The notes under the pieces: model-generated
The model's input: the letters and a program-made list of their open reading frames with translations, nothing else
Told to the model about the DNA's origin: nothing
Databases searched by the model: none
Translations under genes and position numbers: made by a program
NCBI RefSeq assembly: GCF_001590985.1
Contig: NZ_BCTX01000013.1
Coordinates: 1-64,000, forward strand
Direction: 5' to 3'
DNA length: 64,000 nt
DNA from: Novosphingobium naphthalenivorans NBRC 102051
GTDB lineage: Bacteria > Pseudomonadota > Alphaproteobacteria > Sphingomonadales > Sphingomonadaceae
Shown here: positions 46,021 through 56,578 of the stretch, piece by piece
Position numbering within the stretch: position 1 is the first letter of the stretch
Layout of the letters: each line of letters starts with the position of its first letter

Positions 46021-46863
46021 TCATGCGAACAGGGGGAGCCCTGCGGCCTCATCCGCCGAAAGCGCGATCCGGAACACCTCGCGCAGCGTCCGGGCATAGT
46101 CGGCCGGGTCCGCAATGACGCGCCGGTCGGTGCCGCCCGCGTGGCTCACGGTCAGATCGCGGTCCACCATCGAGGCGAACCCTTCCGCCTGCGGGATGCT
46201 CGCGACATGGAGCGCCGTGAAGCGGGTTCCGGGCCGCGTCGCGGTCCAGTGATTGGCCTGTTCGAGATCGTCGGGCGCCACTTCGGACAAGTCGAACGTG
46301 TATTGCGCCTGCCAGTCCGCGTGCGGCGCCGCGCGGCCATCGGTGGCCGCGGGCGATCCGGCACGTTCGAGCAGCCATTGCCCGCCTGCCGTCCCCGCTT
46401 CGCCGATGCGGCGCAGGCGGTGCCCGGCCCCGTCGGCGGTCTGCGCCTCGGCCCCGTCCACGATCGGCAGCGGCGGAACATTGCTGCCCCCGAAGCCGGC
46501 ATCCGCCAGCATCGCCGCGCCGCCCACTTCGGCCAGCAGGCAGACGTGGGTACGCGGCGGCGTCACGCCTTCGGCCAGCCCCAGCCGCACCCGCGCCAGC
46601 AGCGGCCGGCAAGCCACGCCAAGCGCCGTCAGCGCATCGGCATAGAGCCGGTTCTGCTCGAAGCAGTAGCCGCCCCGCCCGCGCGTCACGAGCTTGTCGA
46701 ACACGCTCTCGCTGTCGATGCGAATGCCGCGCCCGAGCGGGATGTCGAGGTTCTCGAACCCGATCGCCATGCGGTGCGCGGACTGCAGTGCGGCAAGCCC
46801 TTCGGCATCGGGCGCGGGACGGGCATCGAGGCCGATGCGGGCGAGATAACGGTCAAGATCCAT
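46021..46863 (-). CDS. nat: Arylamine N-acetyltransferase
   Basis: Acetyl-CoA-dependent acetylation of arylamines and hydrazines; 280 aa from ATG 46863 (ATG 46872 also in frame). The Cys-His-Asp triad is C67 in GRGGYCFEQN, H106 in RTHVCLL and D121 in ADAGFGG. Full length. Convergent and divergent neighbours give no operon. Confidence 0.92.
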   Translation of the reverse strand: MDLDRYLARIGLDARPAPDAEGLAALQSAHRMAIGFENLDIPLGRGIRIDSESVFDKLVTRGRGGYCFEQNRLYADALTALGVACRPLLARVRLGLAEGVTPPRTHVCLLAEVGGAAMLADAGFGGSNVPPLPIVDGAEAQTADGAGHRLRRIGEAGTAGGQWLLERAGSPAATDGRAAPHADWQAQYTFDLSEVAPDDLEQANHWTATRPGTRFTALHVASIPQAEGFASMVDRDLTVSHAGGTDRRVIADPADYARTLREVFRIALSADEAAGLPLFA

Positions 46864-47132
46864 GGCCCCCACCTAAAGCGGCCTGCGGCAAAACAAAACT
46901 CCCCCGTTCGTGCTGCCCCTCGGCACGAGCGGAACTCCGGGACGCGGGCTGTTGAGCAATGCGTGGGTAAGCCTGTGCATAACCCGGGGACAAGCTGTGA
47001 AAGGTCTGTGGCTTTTCTCCGGCGGCCTGTCCCGGAACGGCGAAACCGGCCCCATGCGGGCGATTGCCGCCATGCGGCCCGCGCGCTAGACCTAGCATTC
47101 GCTTCGCGTCTGCGCGAACCGGGGAGGCAGGC

Positions 47133-49121
47133 ATGACCGCGAAAATAGAGCAGTTGCATGAACTTGCCGAAGCGATCGGCCTGGCCCGCACATGGTGGAA
47201 TGCCGACGGCGCAGAGCAGACGGTGTCCAACGCCTCGCTGGCCGCGATCGCCGCCGCGCTGGGCTATCCGGCCGGCAGCGCCGCACAGATCGCGCAGAGC
47301 CTCGCGCAAGTGGATGCGGAGCGCCGCCAGCCGCCGGCGATGATCGTCACCGAGGCGGGCCAGCCCACGCCGCTGCCCGCCAGCCTCGCCCGCGCCGAAC
47401 TGACCGGAGAGGACGGCAGCACCATGGCCTTGCCGGTCGAAGGCTGGACCCTGCCGCCGGTCGCCGAGCCCGGATACTATCGCCTCTCGCTGGCAGGCCA
47501 TGACCTGACGCTGGCGGTCGCCCCGAAAAGCTGCCCCACCGTGCCGGACTTCGCGCCCGGCAAGCTCTGGGGCCCGGCCGTCCAGATCCCCGCGCTGCGC
47601 GGCACGAATGCCCATCCCTTCGGCAATTTCGGCGAACTGGACGAAGCGGTGCGGCTGTTCTCCGCGCGCGGGGCGGATGTCGTCGCGATCAATCCGGTCC
47701 ACGCGCTGTTTCCCGGCAACGGGCATGGCTTTTCGCCCTATTCGCCCTCCAGCCGCCTCTACCTCAACAGCGCCATGGGCGCGCCCGAACTGCTCGGCCT
47801 GCCGCCGCTGCCAGCCCGCAAGGGCAGCGATCTGATCGACTGGGAACGCGCCCTGCCCCGCCGCCTCGCCGACTTGCGCGCGCTGTTCGAGAGTCTGGAC
47901 GACACCACCCTGGCCCGCGTCGCCAAGGACAATGCTCCGCACGGCGATGGCCTGCGCCATCAGGCGCTGTTCGATGCCCTCGACGTCCATTTCCGCGCGC
48001 AAGGGGCCGACGGCTGGCAAGAATGGCCCGAGGCCTACCACGATCCGGATGGCCCGGCCGCCTTGGCCTTTGCCGCCGAAAACGCACAGGAGGTGGAATT
48101 CCACCTCTTCATCCAATGGCTCGCCCGCGAAAGCCTGGCCAAAGTGCAGGCCGATGCCCGCGCGGACGGCATGGCGATCGGCCTGCTCGCGGACCTTGCC
48201 GTGGGCGTCCATACCGGCGGGGCCGATAGCTGGCAGATGCGCGACGTCATGCTGCAGGGCCTCACCATCGGTGCTCCACCCGATCCGCTGGGGCCGCTCG
48301 GGCAGAACTGGATGCTCACCAGCTTTTCGCCGCAGGGGCTGAAGCGCAGCGGCTATGCCCCGTGGATCCAGACGATCCGCGCCGCGCTGAGCCTCGCGGG
48401 CGGGCTGCGGATCGACCATGCCTTCGGCCTCTCCCGCCTATGGGTCGTGCCCGCGGGCGAGGAATCGAGCGCGGGCGCTTACCTCTCCTACCCCTTCATG
48501 GACCTGATCCGCCTCGTCGCGCTCGAAGCGCACCGGGCCCGGGCGCTGATCGTCGCCGAGGATCTCGGCACCATGCCCCACGGCTTTGCCGAACCGATCG
48601 CCGCAAAGAAGATGCTGGGGATGCGCGTGCTGTGGTTCGAGCGCGCCGCCGACGAAGGCTTCATCGGCGGGCAGGACTATGCGCCCGCCAGCGTGGCGAT
48701 GACCGGCACTCACGACACCGCGACAGTCGCGGGCTGGTGGACCGGGCGCGATCTCGAATGGGCCGAAAAGCTCGGCCGCCTGCCCGAAGGTTCCAGCCCC
48801 GAACAGGAAGCGGAGCGGCGCGAGTGGGACCGGGGCCTGCTCTGGGCCACGCTCACCCACAACACGATTCCCCGGCCCGAGCCGGACCATCCGGAGCCGG
48901 TGGCCATGGCCGCGCTGCGCCACATCGGCCATTCCGCCTCGCAGCTCGCCATCGCGCCGCTGGAGGATATCCTCGCCGCGCGCGAGCAGCCCAACCTGCC
49001 CGGCACCGTCACCGAACACCCCAACTGGCGCCGCCGCCTCGCCGCGCCGCTGGAGCAGTTGCTGGAGGAACCGGGCAACGCTGCCCGGATCGAGGCGCTG
49101 GACGAGGCGCGGAAGGAATAG
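47133..49121 (+). CDS. malQ: 4-alpha-glucanotransferase (amylomaltase)
   Basis: GH77 enzyme that transfers alpha-1,4-glucan segments; 662 aa. ATG 47133 has GGGGAGG upstream. GH77 acidic residues: D in GGLRIDHAFGL, E in IVAEDLGTMP, and D in TGTHDTATVAGWW; FSPYSPSSRLYLNSA is the typical substrate-binding stretch. The N-terminal about 150 residues are a beta-rich extension. No other glycogen gene adjoins, but pgm lies 4 kb away. Confidence 0.92.
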   Translation: MTAKIEQLHELAEAIGLARTWWNADGAEQTVSNASLAAIAAALGYPAGSAAQIAQSLAQVDAERRQPPAMIVTEAGQPTPLPASLARAELTGEDGSTMALPVEGWTLPPVAEPGYYRLSLAGHDLTLAVAPKSCPTVPDFAPGKLWGPAVQIPALRGTNAHPFGNFGELDEAVRLFSARGADVVAINPVHALFPGNGHGFSPYSPSSRLYLNSAMGAPELLGLPPLPARKGSDLIDWERALPRRLADLRALFESLDDTTLARVAKDNAPHGDGLRHQALFDALDVHFRAQGADGWQEWPEAYHDPDGPAALAFAAENAQEVEFHLFIQWLARESLAKVQADARADGMAIGLLADLAVGVHTGGADSWQMRDVMLQGLTIGAPPDPLGPLGQNWMLTSFSPQGLKRSGYAPWIQTIRAALSLAGGLRIDHAFGLSRLWVVPAGEESSAGAYLSYPFMDLIRLVALEAHRARALIVAEDLGTMPHGFAEPIAAKKMLGMRVLWFERAADEGFIGGQDYAPASVAMTGTHDTATVAGWWTGRDLEWAEKLGRLPEGSSPEQEAERREWDRGLLWATLTHNTIPRPEPDHPEPVAMAALRHIGHSASQLAIAPLEDILAAREQPNLPGTVTEHPNWRRRLAAPLEQLLEEPGNAARIEALDEARKE

Positions 49122-49124
49122 GCC

Positions 49125-50507
49125 TCAGGCCGCCGCCAGCAGCGCGTCCTCGCCCGAGATCTCTTCGAGTGAGCGGCCCGACGGTTCCTCCAGGCACACC
49201 GCCGTCAGCACCAGCCCGATCATCGAGAACACGAACGTGGTCATCAGCGTATCGTGCAGGCCCACGCGCTCGATCAGCACCGGGAAGAAGAACGCCCCCA
49301 GCCATGCGCCCAGCTTGGCCGTGCCCGCCGAAATGCCATGGCCGGTGGTGCGCAAGTTCACCGGGAAAACCTCGCCCGCGATCACGAAGGTCGTGGTGTT
49401 GGGGCCGAACTCGGCGAAGAAGTAGGACAACCCGTAAAGCGTCAGGAAAATCAGCAGCGACTGCGACAGGATCGGAAAGGCGCCGAGCAGCAGGAACATC
49501 AGCCCCATCATCAGGAAGCCGATCATCTGCAGCCGCTTGTGCCCGATCTCGTCGATCTTGAGCGCGGCCAGCAGATAGCCGGGCACCGCCGCCACGGCAA
49601 AGACGATCAGGCTGAGCGCGGTGCTCTGCATCGGATCGGCGTGCGGCGCGAGCTGGTGCATGATCATCGGCGTGGAGATCGTGTTACCGTAATAGGCATA
49701 GTCGAACACGAACCAGGTGCCCGCGGTGCCGAGCAGCGTGCGCCAGTATTTCGACAGCGGCTGCCTGACGATCGCGGCTTCGGGCTGCTGCGCCACTGCA
49801 TGGCCGCCGCTCAGCCGCGCCAGTTCCAGCGCCGCGCTCACCCCGTCGCCTTTCACACGGGCCAGCCAGCGCGGGGATTCGGGCAGCGAGCGGCGGATCA
49901 CGATCACCGCCAGCGCGGGAATCGCGCCCAGCCCCAGCATCAGCCGCCAGGCGAGATCATGCGGGATGCCTGCCGCCATCAGCGTCAGCGCCACGGTCGG
50001 CCCGGCCACCAGCCCGGCCGCCTGCGCGGAGAACACCAGCGAAGTCAGCCGCCCGCGCGTGCGGACATTGGCATATTCGCTCATCAGCACGGCGGACATC
50101 GGATAGTCGCCGCCGATCCCGAAACCCAGGATCACCCGCGCCACCAGGAGCACCGCCACGTTGGGAGCAAAGGCCGAGAGCAACGCCCCCACGGTCATCA
50201 GCACCGCTTCCAGCCCATAGACGGTCTTGCGGCCCAGCCTGTCCGCCAGCACCCCGAAGACATAAGCGCCCAGGAACGTGGCGATCAGCGAGATCGAGGC
50301 GATCAGCCCCACCTCGTGCGCGCTCAGCCCCCATTCGGCCCGGATCAGCACCAGCGCGGAGCCGATCACGAAGAGATCGTAGGCGGAGGTAAAAAACCCC
50401 ATCGAGGAGGCAAAGATCGCCTTCAGGTGGAAGGCACTGAACCGGGCGGAATTGAGCGTATCCGCGACGGATTCCCGGCGTGAATTATCATTGATGGCTT
50501 GGGACAT
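49125..50507 (-). CDS. MFS transporter, phosphate:H+ symporter (PHS) type
   Basis: 460 aa, 12 TM. GRKTVYGLEAVLMTVG after TM2-3 is the MFS loop; GGDYPMSAVLMSEYAN and FGPNTTTFVIAGEVFPVNLR with TGHGISAGTAKLGAW match the PHS signatures of phosphate permeases such as Pho84. Start ATG 50507, with GGAG 12 bp upstream. Inorganic phosphate is the likely substrate, though some relatives carry other organic anions. Confidence 0.8.
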   Translation of the reverse strand: MSQAINDNSRRESVADTLNSARFSAFHLKAIFASSMGFFTSAYDLFVIGSALVLIRAEWGLSAHEVGLIASISLIATFLGAYVFGVLADRLGRKTVYGLEAVLMTVGALLSAFAPNVAVLLVARVILGFGIGGDYPMSAVLMSEYANVRTRGRLTSLVFSAQAAGLVAGPTVALTLMAAGIPHDLAWRLMLGLGAIPALAVIVIRRSLPESPRWLARVKGDGVSAALELARLSGGHAVAQQPEAAIVRQPLSKYWRTLLGTAGTWFVFDYAYYGNTISTPMIMHQLAPHADPMQSTALSLIVFAVAAVPGYLLAALKIDEIGHKRLQMIGFLMMGLMFLLLGAFPILSQSLLIFLTLYGLSYFFAEFGPNTTTFVIAGEVFPVNLRTTGHGISAGTAKLGAWLGAFFFPVLIERVGLHDTLMTTFVFSMIGLVLTAVCLEEPSGRSLEEISGEDALLAAA

Positions 50508-50820
50508 CAGGTGCGACTCTCCGTTTGCCACGATGTGGCGGAGCCCCTGTGCCGCGCCTGCCTAACCGCATTTCCCCGCGCCCGCGACCTCTTTTTCCAG
50601 CCCCGGCGTCCGCAGATCATCTATGACAAAAATGCGACGAAAAGCCCCCTCCTCTTCAGAGGAGGGGGTTGGGGGTGGTGCTTGCGCGCAAGCGCCGCGC
50701 TGAGCCGCAGCACGACCCTGCTGCGACTAAGGCCCGCTGCGACTAAGGCCTGCTGCGCAGACCCAAGTCTCGCGCCCCTCCTCTGAAGAGGAGGGGAAAA
50801 AGATTGCGCCCGCCCAGACC
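50508..50820. other. 313-bp intergenic region, mostly repeat copy 2
   Basis: Holds the upstream region of the transporter gene and the second CCTCCTCT-type palindromic element; no gene. Confidence 0.7.
50645..50796. repeat. Palindromic repeat element, CCCCTCCTCT-AGAGGAGGGG family (copy 2)
   Basis: Ends 50645-50668 and 50775-50796 are almost identical to copy 1 (35165-35282). The interior differs and includes short direct repeats of CTGCGACTAAGGC. Between the MFS transporter and K+ channel genes. Confidence 0.9.
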
Positions 50821-51588
50821 CTAGCTCGCCCCTTCAGTGCGGATATGCAGCACATGCCCGCAATGCTTGCAGTGGATGGCATCCGTCTCGTGCAGGAACA
50901 GCCCGCATTCCGGGCACTCGTATTCCAGCTTCGGCGGCCGGAACAGCACCTGGATCAGCCGGACGAACAGCGAGACGCCGAAGATCATGATCACCACCGA
51001 AAGAAACCGGCCGCTCGGCCCCGACAGGGTGACGTCGCCAAACCCGGTCGTGGTCAGCGTCGTGACCGTGAAATAGAGCGCGTCGGCATAGTCCTTGATG
51101 TCGGGGTTCGAGCCATGCTGGGTCTCGAACACCAGCGCCGTGGTCACGAAGATGAAAAGCGCCAGATTGATGCCGGCAAAGACCGTCGCCTCGTGACGGC
51201 GGAAAAAGACGAAGTCCGTCCGCAACTGCCGCAGCAAGTGGTAAGAGCGCAGCAGACGGAAGGTGCGCACCACGCGCAGGAAGGCAAACCCCTCCCCGGC
51301 AATCGGTGCGAGCAGCGACAGGATCACGATCATGTCCGCCAGCCCCCAGAAGCCGAAGGCCGTCCGCAGCCGGTTCCGGCTGACGATGATCCGCGCGGCG
51401 AAATCGAACACCACGAAGATGCCCAGCAAGAAATCGACGATCTCGACCACCGCCGAGCCGACGAAGAACGACGAGATGATCACGTAGAGAACCATCGCGC
51501 CGTCGAACACCAGCAGGAAGTAGCCATAGCCACGGGACGTGGCGCCGCCGTCTTCATAGAGCCGTGACAGACTGCTGCTAATGCTCAC
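50821..51588 (-). CDS. Voltage-gated K+ channel-like protein with C-terminal zinc ribbon
   Basis: 255 aa. Six-TM layout: S4-like helix with spaced arginines (RVVRTFRLLRSYHLLRQLR), then a pore loop with selectivity filter TTTGFGDVT and S6. The cytoplasmic tail ends in a CxxC...CxxC zinc ribbon (CPECGLFLHETDAIHCKHCG). Filter TGFGD indicates potassium selectivity. The zinc ribbon is unusual for a gating tail. Monocistronic. Confidence 0.88.
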   Translation of the reverse strand: MSISSSLSRLYEDGGATSRGYGYFLLVFDGAMVLYVIISSFFVGSAVVEIVDFLLGIFVVFDFAARIIVSRNRLRTAFGFWGLADMIVILSLLAPIAGEGFAFLRVVRTFRLLRSYHLLRQLRTDFVFFRRHEATVFAGINLALFIFVTTALVFETQHGSNPDIKDYADALYFTVTTLTTTGFGDVTLSGPSGRFLSVVIMIFGVSLFVRLIQVLFRPPKLEYECPECGLFLHETDAIHCKHCGHVLHIRTEGAS

Positions 51589-51828
51589 CCGGGCCCCCTC
51601 CCTGCTGCGCGCCTGTGTTCCCCCAGATCAGTGGAAATGTCCAAGATTTTGCATACGGGATGCCTTTGCGGGCATTTTCGATCAGCCTCCAGGCCGCGTG
51701 GACACATTCGATCGTGGCCCTCGGCGCCTGCTATGCATCATTTTCCGCTAAAAGCGGACTTTCCGGAGACGCGGACATTGCCAGGAACGGCAGGAAGCGA
51801 CTCAATTGGAGACATTGCATTTGTAAAG

Positions 51829-53145
51829 TTATTGAGGCGGGCCATATCGAAACACAGCGCCAGATCCAGAATATGCGCCAACAGCCCCTACGCCGGCATT
51901 ATCCTCAAGTATTCCGTAAAAGGCACCATCCGATGCTTGGATCACACCACCGTCAGGATCAGCCGGGTTTTCTAATAGCGGACCAAAGGAAAAAAGTGTT
52001 TCCTTATTACCCGCCTTTGTAATGCGAAATAGGATGCCGCAATTTGAGCATGCATTCGCACCACCGCTGTTTGTAGTGCCGTATAATAAGCCGTCATTTC
52101 CCTCAAAAAGCTGAGCATTCGGACCATCGCCGTCAACAAGTCTGTTCGAACCTTGATTACCGAATTTGTAGATTATAGTAACGACTCCAGCAGAAGTCAT
52201 TTTAAAGATTGTTCCCTGCGACTGACCGCCGCCATTCACCGTGGTACCGTAAAAATTACCATCGCTCGCGAGTAGAAGCCCACCTAGGGGCGCAATGGCA
52301 TCGTCTGACGTGGCTCCAAAATGGTGCAAGTTAGTAAACTGGCCATCTAAGGTAATCTTAAAAATCGTACCTGCGTTGTATTGCCCCCCATTGACAGTCA
52401 AGCCGTAGAGCGCACCGTCCGCCCCTTGGACCAATGAGCCATTGGGTTGCCATCCATCAACAGCGGTATCAGTGAAAGAATAAAGAAAAGTCACAACTCC
52501 ACCAGGCGTCATCCTGAAGATTGTGCCACGTCCTGCTGTGCCGCCTTCGTCTGTTGCGCCGTAGTAGTTTCCGTCGCTAGCAAGAAGTAGGGAGCCTCTT
52601 GGATTATATCCATCGTTCACACCAATTCCGAAAGAGTAGAGTTGTGTATAGGCTCCATCGAGAGTAATTCGATATGCAGTACCCCCTCCCCCAACAGTCC
52701 CCCCGCTTGACGTAAGCCCATAAAGGGCGCCGTCATCACCCTGAATTGGAGGGCGAACGGGAAAGTATCCATCAGAGGAATTCTCTCCAAAATTATAGAG
52801 AATGCTGGCTTTACCGGCTAAATTTAGCTTAAATATTGTTCCACACGGCAGGGGGTCCGCAAGTGTGCGGCAAATGTTTGCCCCACCAGCCTTGGTGACA
52901 CCGTACAAATTTCCATCGTTCGCTTGCATCATCGGGCCGTTGGGTTGAGCACTGTCGCCTGCAAACAAACTGAAAACATGAAGAATGCTGAGTTCAGATG
53001 TGGGTGTTGGCGTAGGAGACGGCGTCGAGGATTGTGTGGGAGTTGGCGTCGGAGTGGGCGCTATACTCCCTGAAGTTCCTGATGAACTGCCACCACCGCA
53101 TGAAGCAAGACTTAGCGCGATTAGCGAAACTCGAATAGCTTTCAT
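51829..53145 (-). CDS. GloVer-repeat (TIGR03803-like) lipoprotein, AT-rich
   Basis: 438 aa. Lipoprotein signal (LIALSLASCGGG), a Pro/Thr linker (PTPTPTQSSTPSPTPTPT), then about seven tandem units with cores like DGNFYGTTVNGG, GTIFKMT and LYSF, the pattern named GloVer/choice-of-anchor tandem repeats and likely to form a beta-propeller at the cell surface. Base composition is clearly lower in GC than both neighbours, pointing to horizontal gain. Function unknown. Confidence 0.8.
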   Translation of the reverse strand: MKAIRVSLIALSLASCGGGSSSGTSGSIAPTPTPTPTQSSTPSPTPTPTSELSILHVFSLFAGDSAQPNGPMMQANDGNLYGVTKAGGANICRTLADPLPCGTIFKLNLAGKASILYNFGENSSDGYFPVRPPIQGDDGALYGLTSSGGTVGGGGTAYRITLDGAYTQLYSFGIGVNDGYNPRGSLLLASDGNYYGATDEGGTAGRGTIFRMTPGGVVTFLYSFTDTAVDGWQPNGSLVQGADGALYGLTVNGGQYNAGTIFKITLDGQFTNLHHFGATSDDAIAPLGGLLLASDGNFYGTTVNGGGQSQGTIFKMTSAGVVTIIYKFGNQGSNRLVDGDGPNAQLFEGNDGLLYGTTNSGGANACSNCGILFRITKAGNKETLFSFGPLLENPADPDGGVIQASDGAFYGILEDNAGVGAVGAYSGSGAVFRYGPPQ

Positions 53146-53268
53146 ACTGAGAGCGAATCCTAAATCGATAGAAAATATACAAAATTATCTTGTAAATAAT
53201 TCCGCATTACAGTGACAGCGCATTGTAAATCGCGACGTCCGCTCGCTCCACCTTCCCTGCCGTTCGAT

Positions 53269-53294
53269 CCGCTATCGGCACTTCCCGATAGCGG
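53269..53294. other. Perfect 10-bp hairpin between pgm and GloVer gene
   Basis: CCGCTATCGG and CCGATAGCGG with a 6-nt loop, downstream of pgm. No T-run, so at most a pausing or RNA-stability hairpin. Confidence 0.6.
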
Positions 53295-53321
53295 CCGTCC
53301 ATTCAGCGTTGAAGGCCAAGC

Positions 53322-55076
<1,755 letters not shown>

Positions 55077-55706
55077 TCAGATGAACCCCATGGCGCGCAT
55101 ACTGGCCACCACATTGCCCGCGACGATGCAATGATCGTCGAGCCCGATCTCCAGCGCTTCCACCACGCTGCGCAAGTGCGCCGTCGCGGCGATGTCGGTC
55201 TCGCTGGGCAGCGCGCTGCCGGACGGGTGGTTGTGCGCCAGCACCAGCCGCCGCGCGTCGAGATCGAAGGCGCGGCGCACCGTGCGGCGCAAGGGGATCG
55301 CCGCCTCGCCGCGCTGGCCGCCGCTGTAGAAATCCTCGGCGATGAACAGCCCTTCTCCGGTGAAGTAGAGGATCATCACGCATTCCTCGCGCCGCAGGCC
55401 GAGGCGGCGGACGAGGTAGTGGCGGAATTCGGGCGCGCGGGTATCGACCGCCTCGCCCACCAGCGCCTCGCGTGCGGCGGCTTCGGCAAGGTGGCGGGCC
55501 GCGACGATCGCCGCGCCGACGGCCACGTGCTTCTCATCCGCCTTCACCAGCGCCCGGTCGAGCGCCTCGACCGAAGCCGACCAAATCGTGCGCAGCGATC
55601 CGAAATGCCGGATCAGCCGCCGGGCAATGGCCTCGGCGTCGCTGCCGGCGTAGGGGTGAAGGAGCTCCGCCAGGACGGATAGCTGCCCAGCTTCTTCCGC
55701 CGCCAC
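55077..55706 (-). CDS. radC: RadC-family JAB/MPN protein
   Basis: 209 aa if GTG 55706 is the start. N-terminal helix-hairpin-helix-like segment (RLIRHFGSLRTIWSASVEAL), then the JAB metal-binding motif LAHNHPSGSALPSETDIAAT with EDFYSGG before it. The family name RadC is historical; its role is not established. The 5' end overlaps the upstream membrane protein gene by 94 bp in a different frame, so the exact start is uncertain. Confidence 0.85.
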   Translation of the reverse strand: MAAEEAGQLSVLAELLHPYAGSDAEAIARRLIRHFGSLRTIWSASVEALDRALVKADEKHVAVGAAIVAARHLAEAAAREALVGEAVDTRAPEFRHYLVRRLGLRREECVMILYFTGEGLFIAEDFYSGGQRGEAAIPLRRTVRRAFDLDARRLVLAHNHPSGSALPSETDIAATAHLRSVVEALEIGLDDHCIVAGNVVASMRAMGFI

Positions 55707-56137
55707 ATGTGAAACGCCAGCCCCAGTGTTAGCGCCGTGAGCTGGATGTAGGAGGGACTGACCGCCATGATGTCGTAGGCCATCCGGTTGATCTCGGTAA
55801 GCGAGAACCTGTAGACGTGCGCCGACATAGCGATGATCTGCGCGCTCCCTATCCACAGCGTGTAGACCCGGTTTGCCTGCAGCGCGACCGGGATGAAGAT
55901 CGCGAAGAAAACACAGTCGATGGCCAGATGCCCGAGATCGACGTGATGCCAGAACACCGATCCCTGCGCGAGCCAGTGATACAGCGGATGGACCACCGCC
56001 TCGACCGCGAAACTGCTTGCCAGAATGCGTTCCGGTCCGCCGCCCCAGCGCAGGGCGGCAAGAAACAGGATAAGGACATAAGCGTGCTGCAACTCGCTCT
56101 TCCAGGCCCAGAGCCACTCAAGCATGGCAGGTTCCAT
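55613..56137 (-). CDS. Multi-spanning membrane protein (unknown)
   Basis: 174 aa, about five hydrophobic segments, e.g. HAYVLILFLAALRWGG and CVFFAIFIPVALQANRVY. A short basic tail follows LAFHMWRRKKLG. ATG 56137 or 56125 may be used. Its last 94 bp run into radC in another frame. No family recognised; predicted inner membrane. Confidence 0.6.
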   Translation of the reverse strand: MEPAMLEWLWAWKSELQHAYVLILFLAALRWGGGPERILASSFAVEAVVHPLYHWLAQGSVFWHHVDLGHLAIDCVFFAIFIPVALQANRVYTLWIGSAQIIAMSAHVYRFSLTEINRMAYDIMAVSPSYIQLTALTLGLAFHMWRRKKLGSYPSWRSSFTPTPAATPRPLPGG

Positions 56138-56170
56138 GCCGGTGCGGCCCCGGGCCCGGCTGACGGAAAA

Positions 56171-56503
56171 TCAGGCCTGAAGACGCAGCGGCTCGGTCGT
56201 GGCGGAAGCGGAATTGGGGCAATCGCCGGAATCGCCCACGGCCTTCACTTCCTGCCCGGTCTTGAGCAGTTCGCGGTGCACGCGGATCATGTCGTTCTGG
56301 CTGTCGATCAGCGATCGCTGGCTCCGGGCGAGGCGCATCAGCGCGCTCTGGCCGGTGAAAGTCTGCACCCCTTCCGCGCTGCGGGCCAGCAGCATCGATT
56401 CCATCAGCCGCGTCGAGGCGAGCAGCGCGGTGTCGAGCGAAAGTTCGGCTTCGGGAAGATGGCGCGAGATACGGGCCGCGGCGGCGGAAATCGTGATCGG
56501 CAT
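56171..56503 (-). CDS. Small helical hypothetical protein (110 aa)
   Basis: Mainly alpha-helical 110 aa: PEAELSLDTALLASTRLMES, then FTGQSALMRLARSQRSLID and IRVHRELLKTGQEV. No signal peptide, TM or catalytic motif. Composition is normal for the genome. Lies 33 bp from the membrane gene on the same strand. Function not recognised. Confidence 0.6.
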   Translation of the reverse strand: MPITISAAAARISRHLPEAELSLDTALLASTRLMESMLLARSAEGVQTFTGQSALMRLARSQRSLIDSQNDMIRVHRELLKTGQEVKAVGDSGDCPNSASATTEPLRLQA

Positions 56504-56578
56504 GACTACTCTCCAACTGCCGCACCGGCCCGTTCGATGCGCCTGAAACGTTCATGTCAGGAGGTCCGCCCGCGCCGG

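Noticed and set aside
46974..46982. DnaA-box-like TGTGCATAA near malQ
   Set aside because: Single 8/9 match with no cluster of boxes, no AT-rich unwinding region and no dnaA/hemE neighbourhood; not an origin.
51615..52022. 135-aa plus-strand frame antisense to the GloVer lipoprotein gene
   Set aside because: Mostly antisense of a well-supported gene; no family features.
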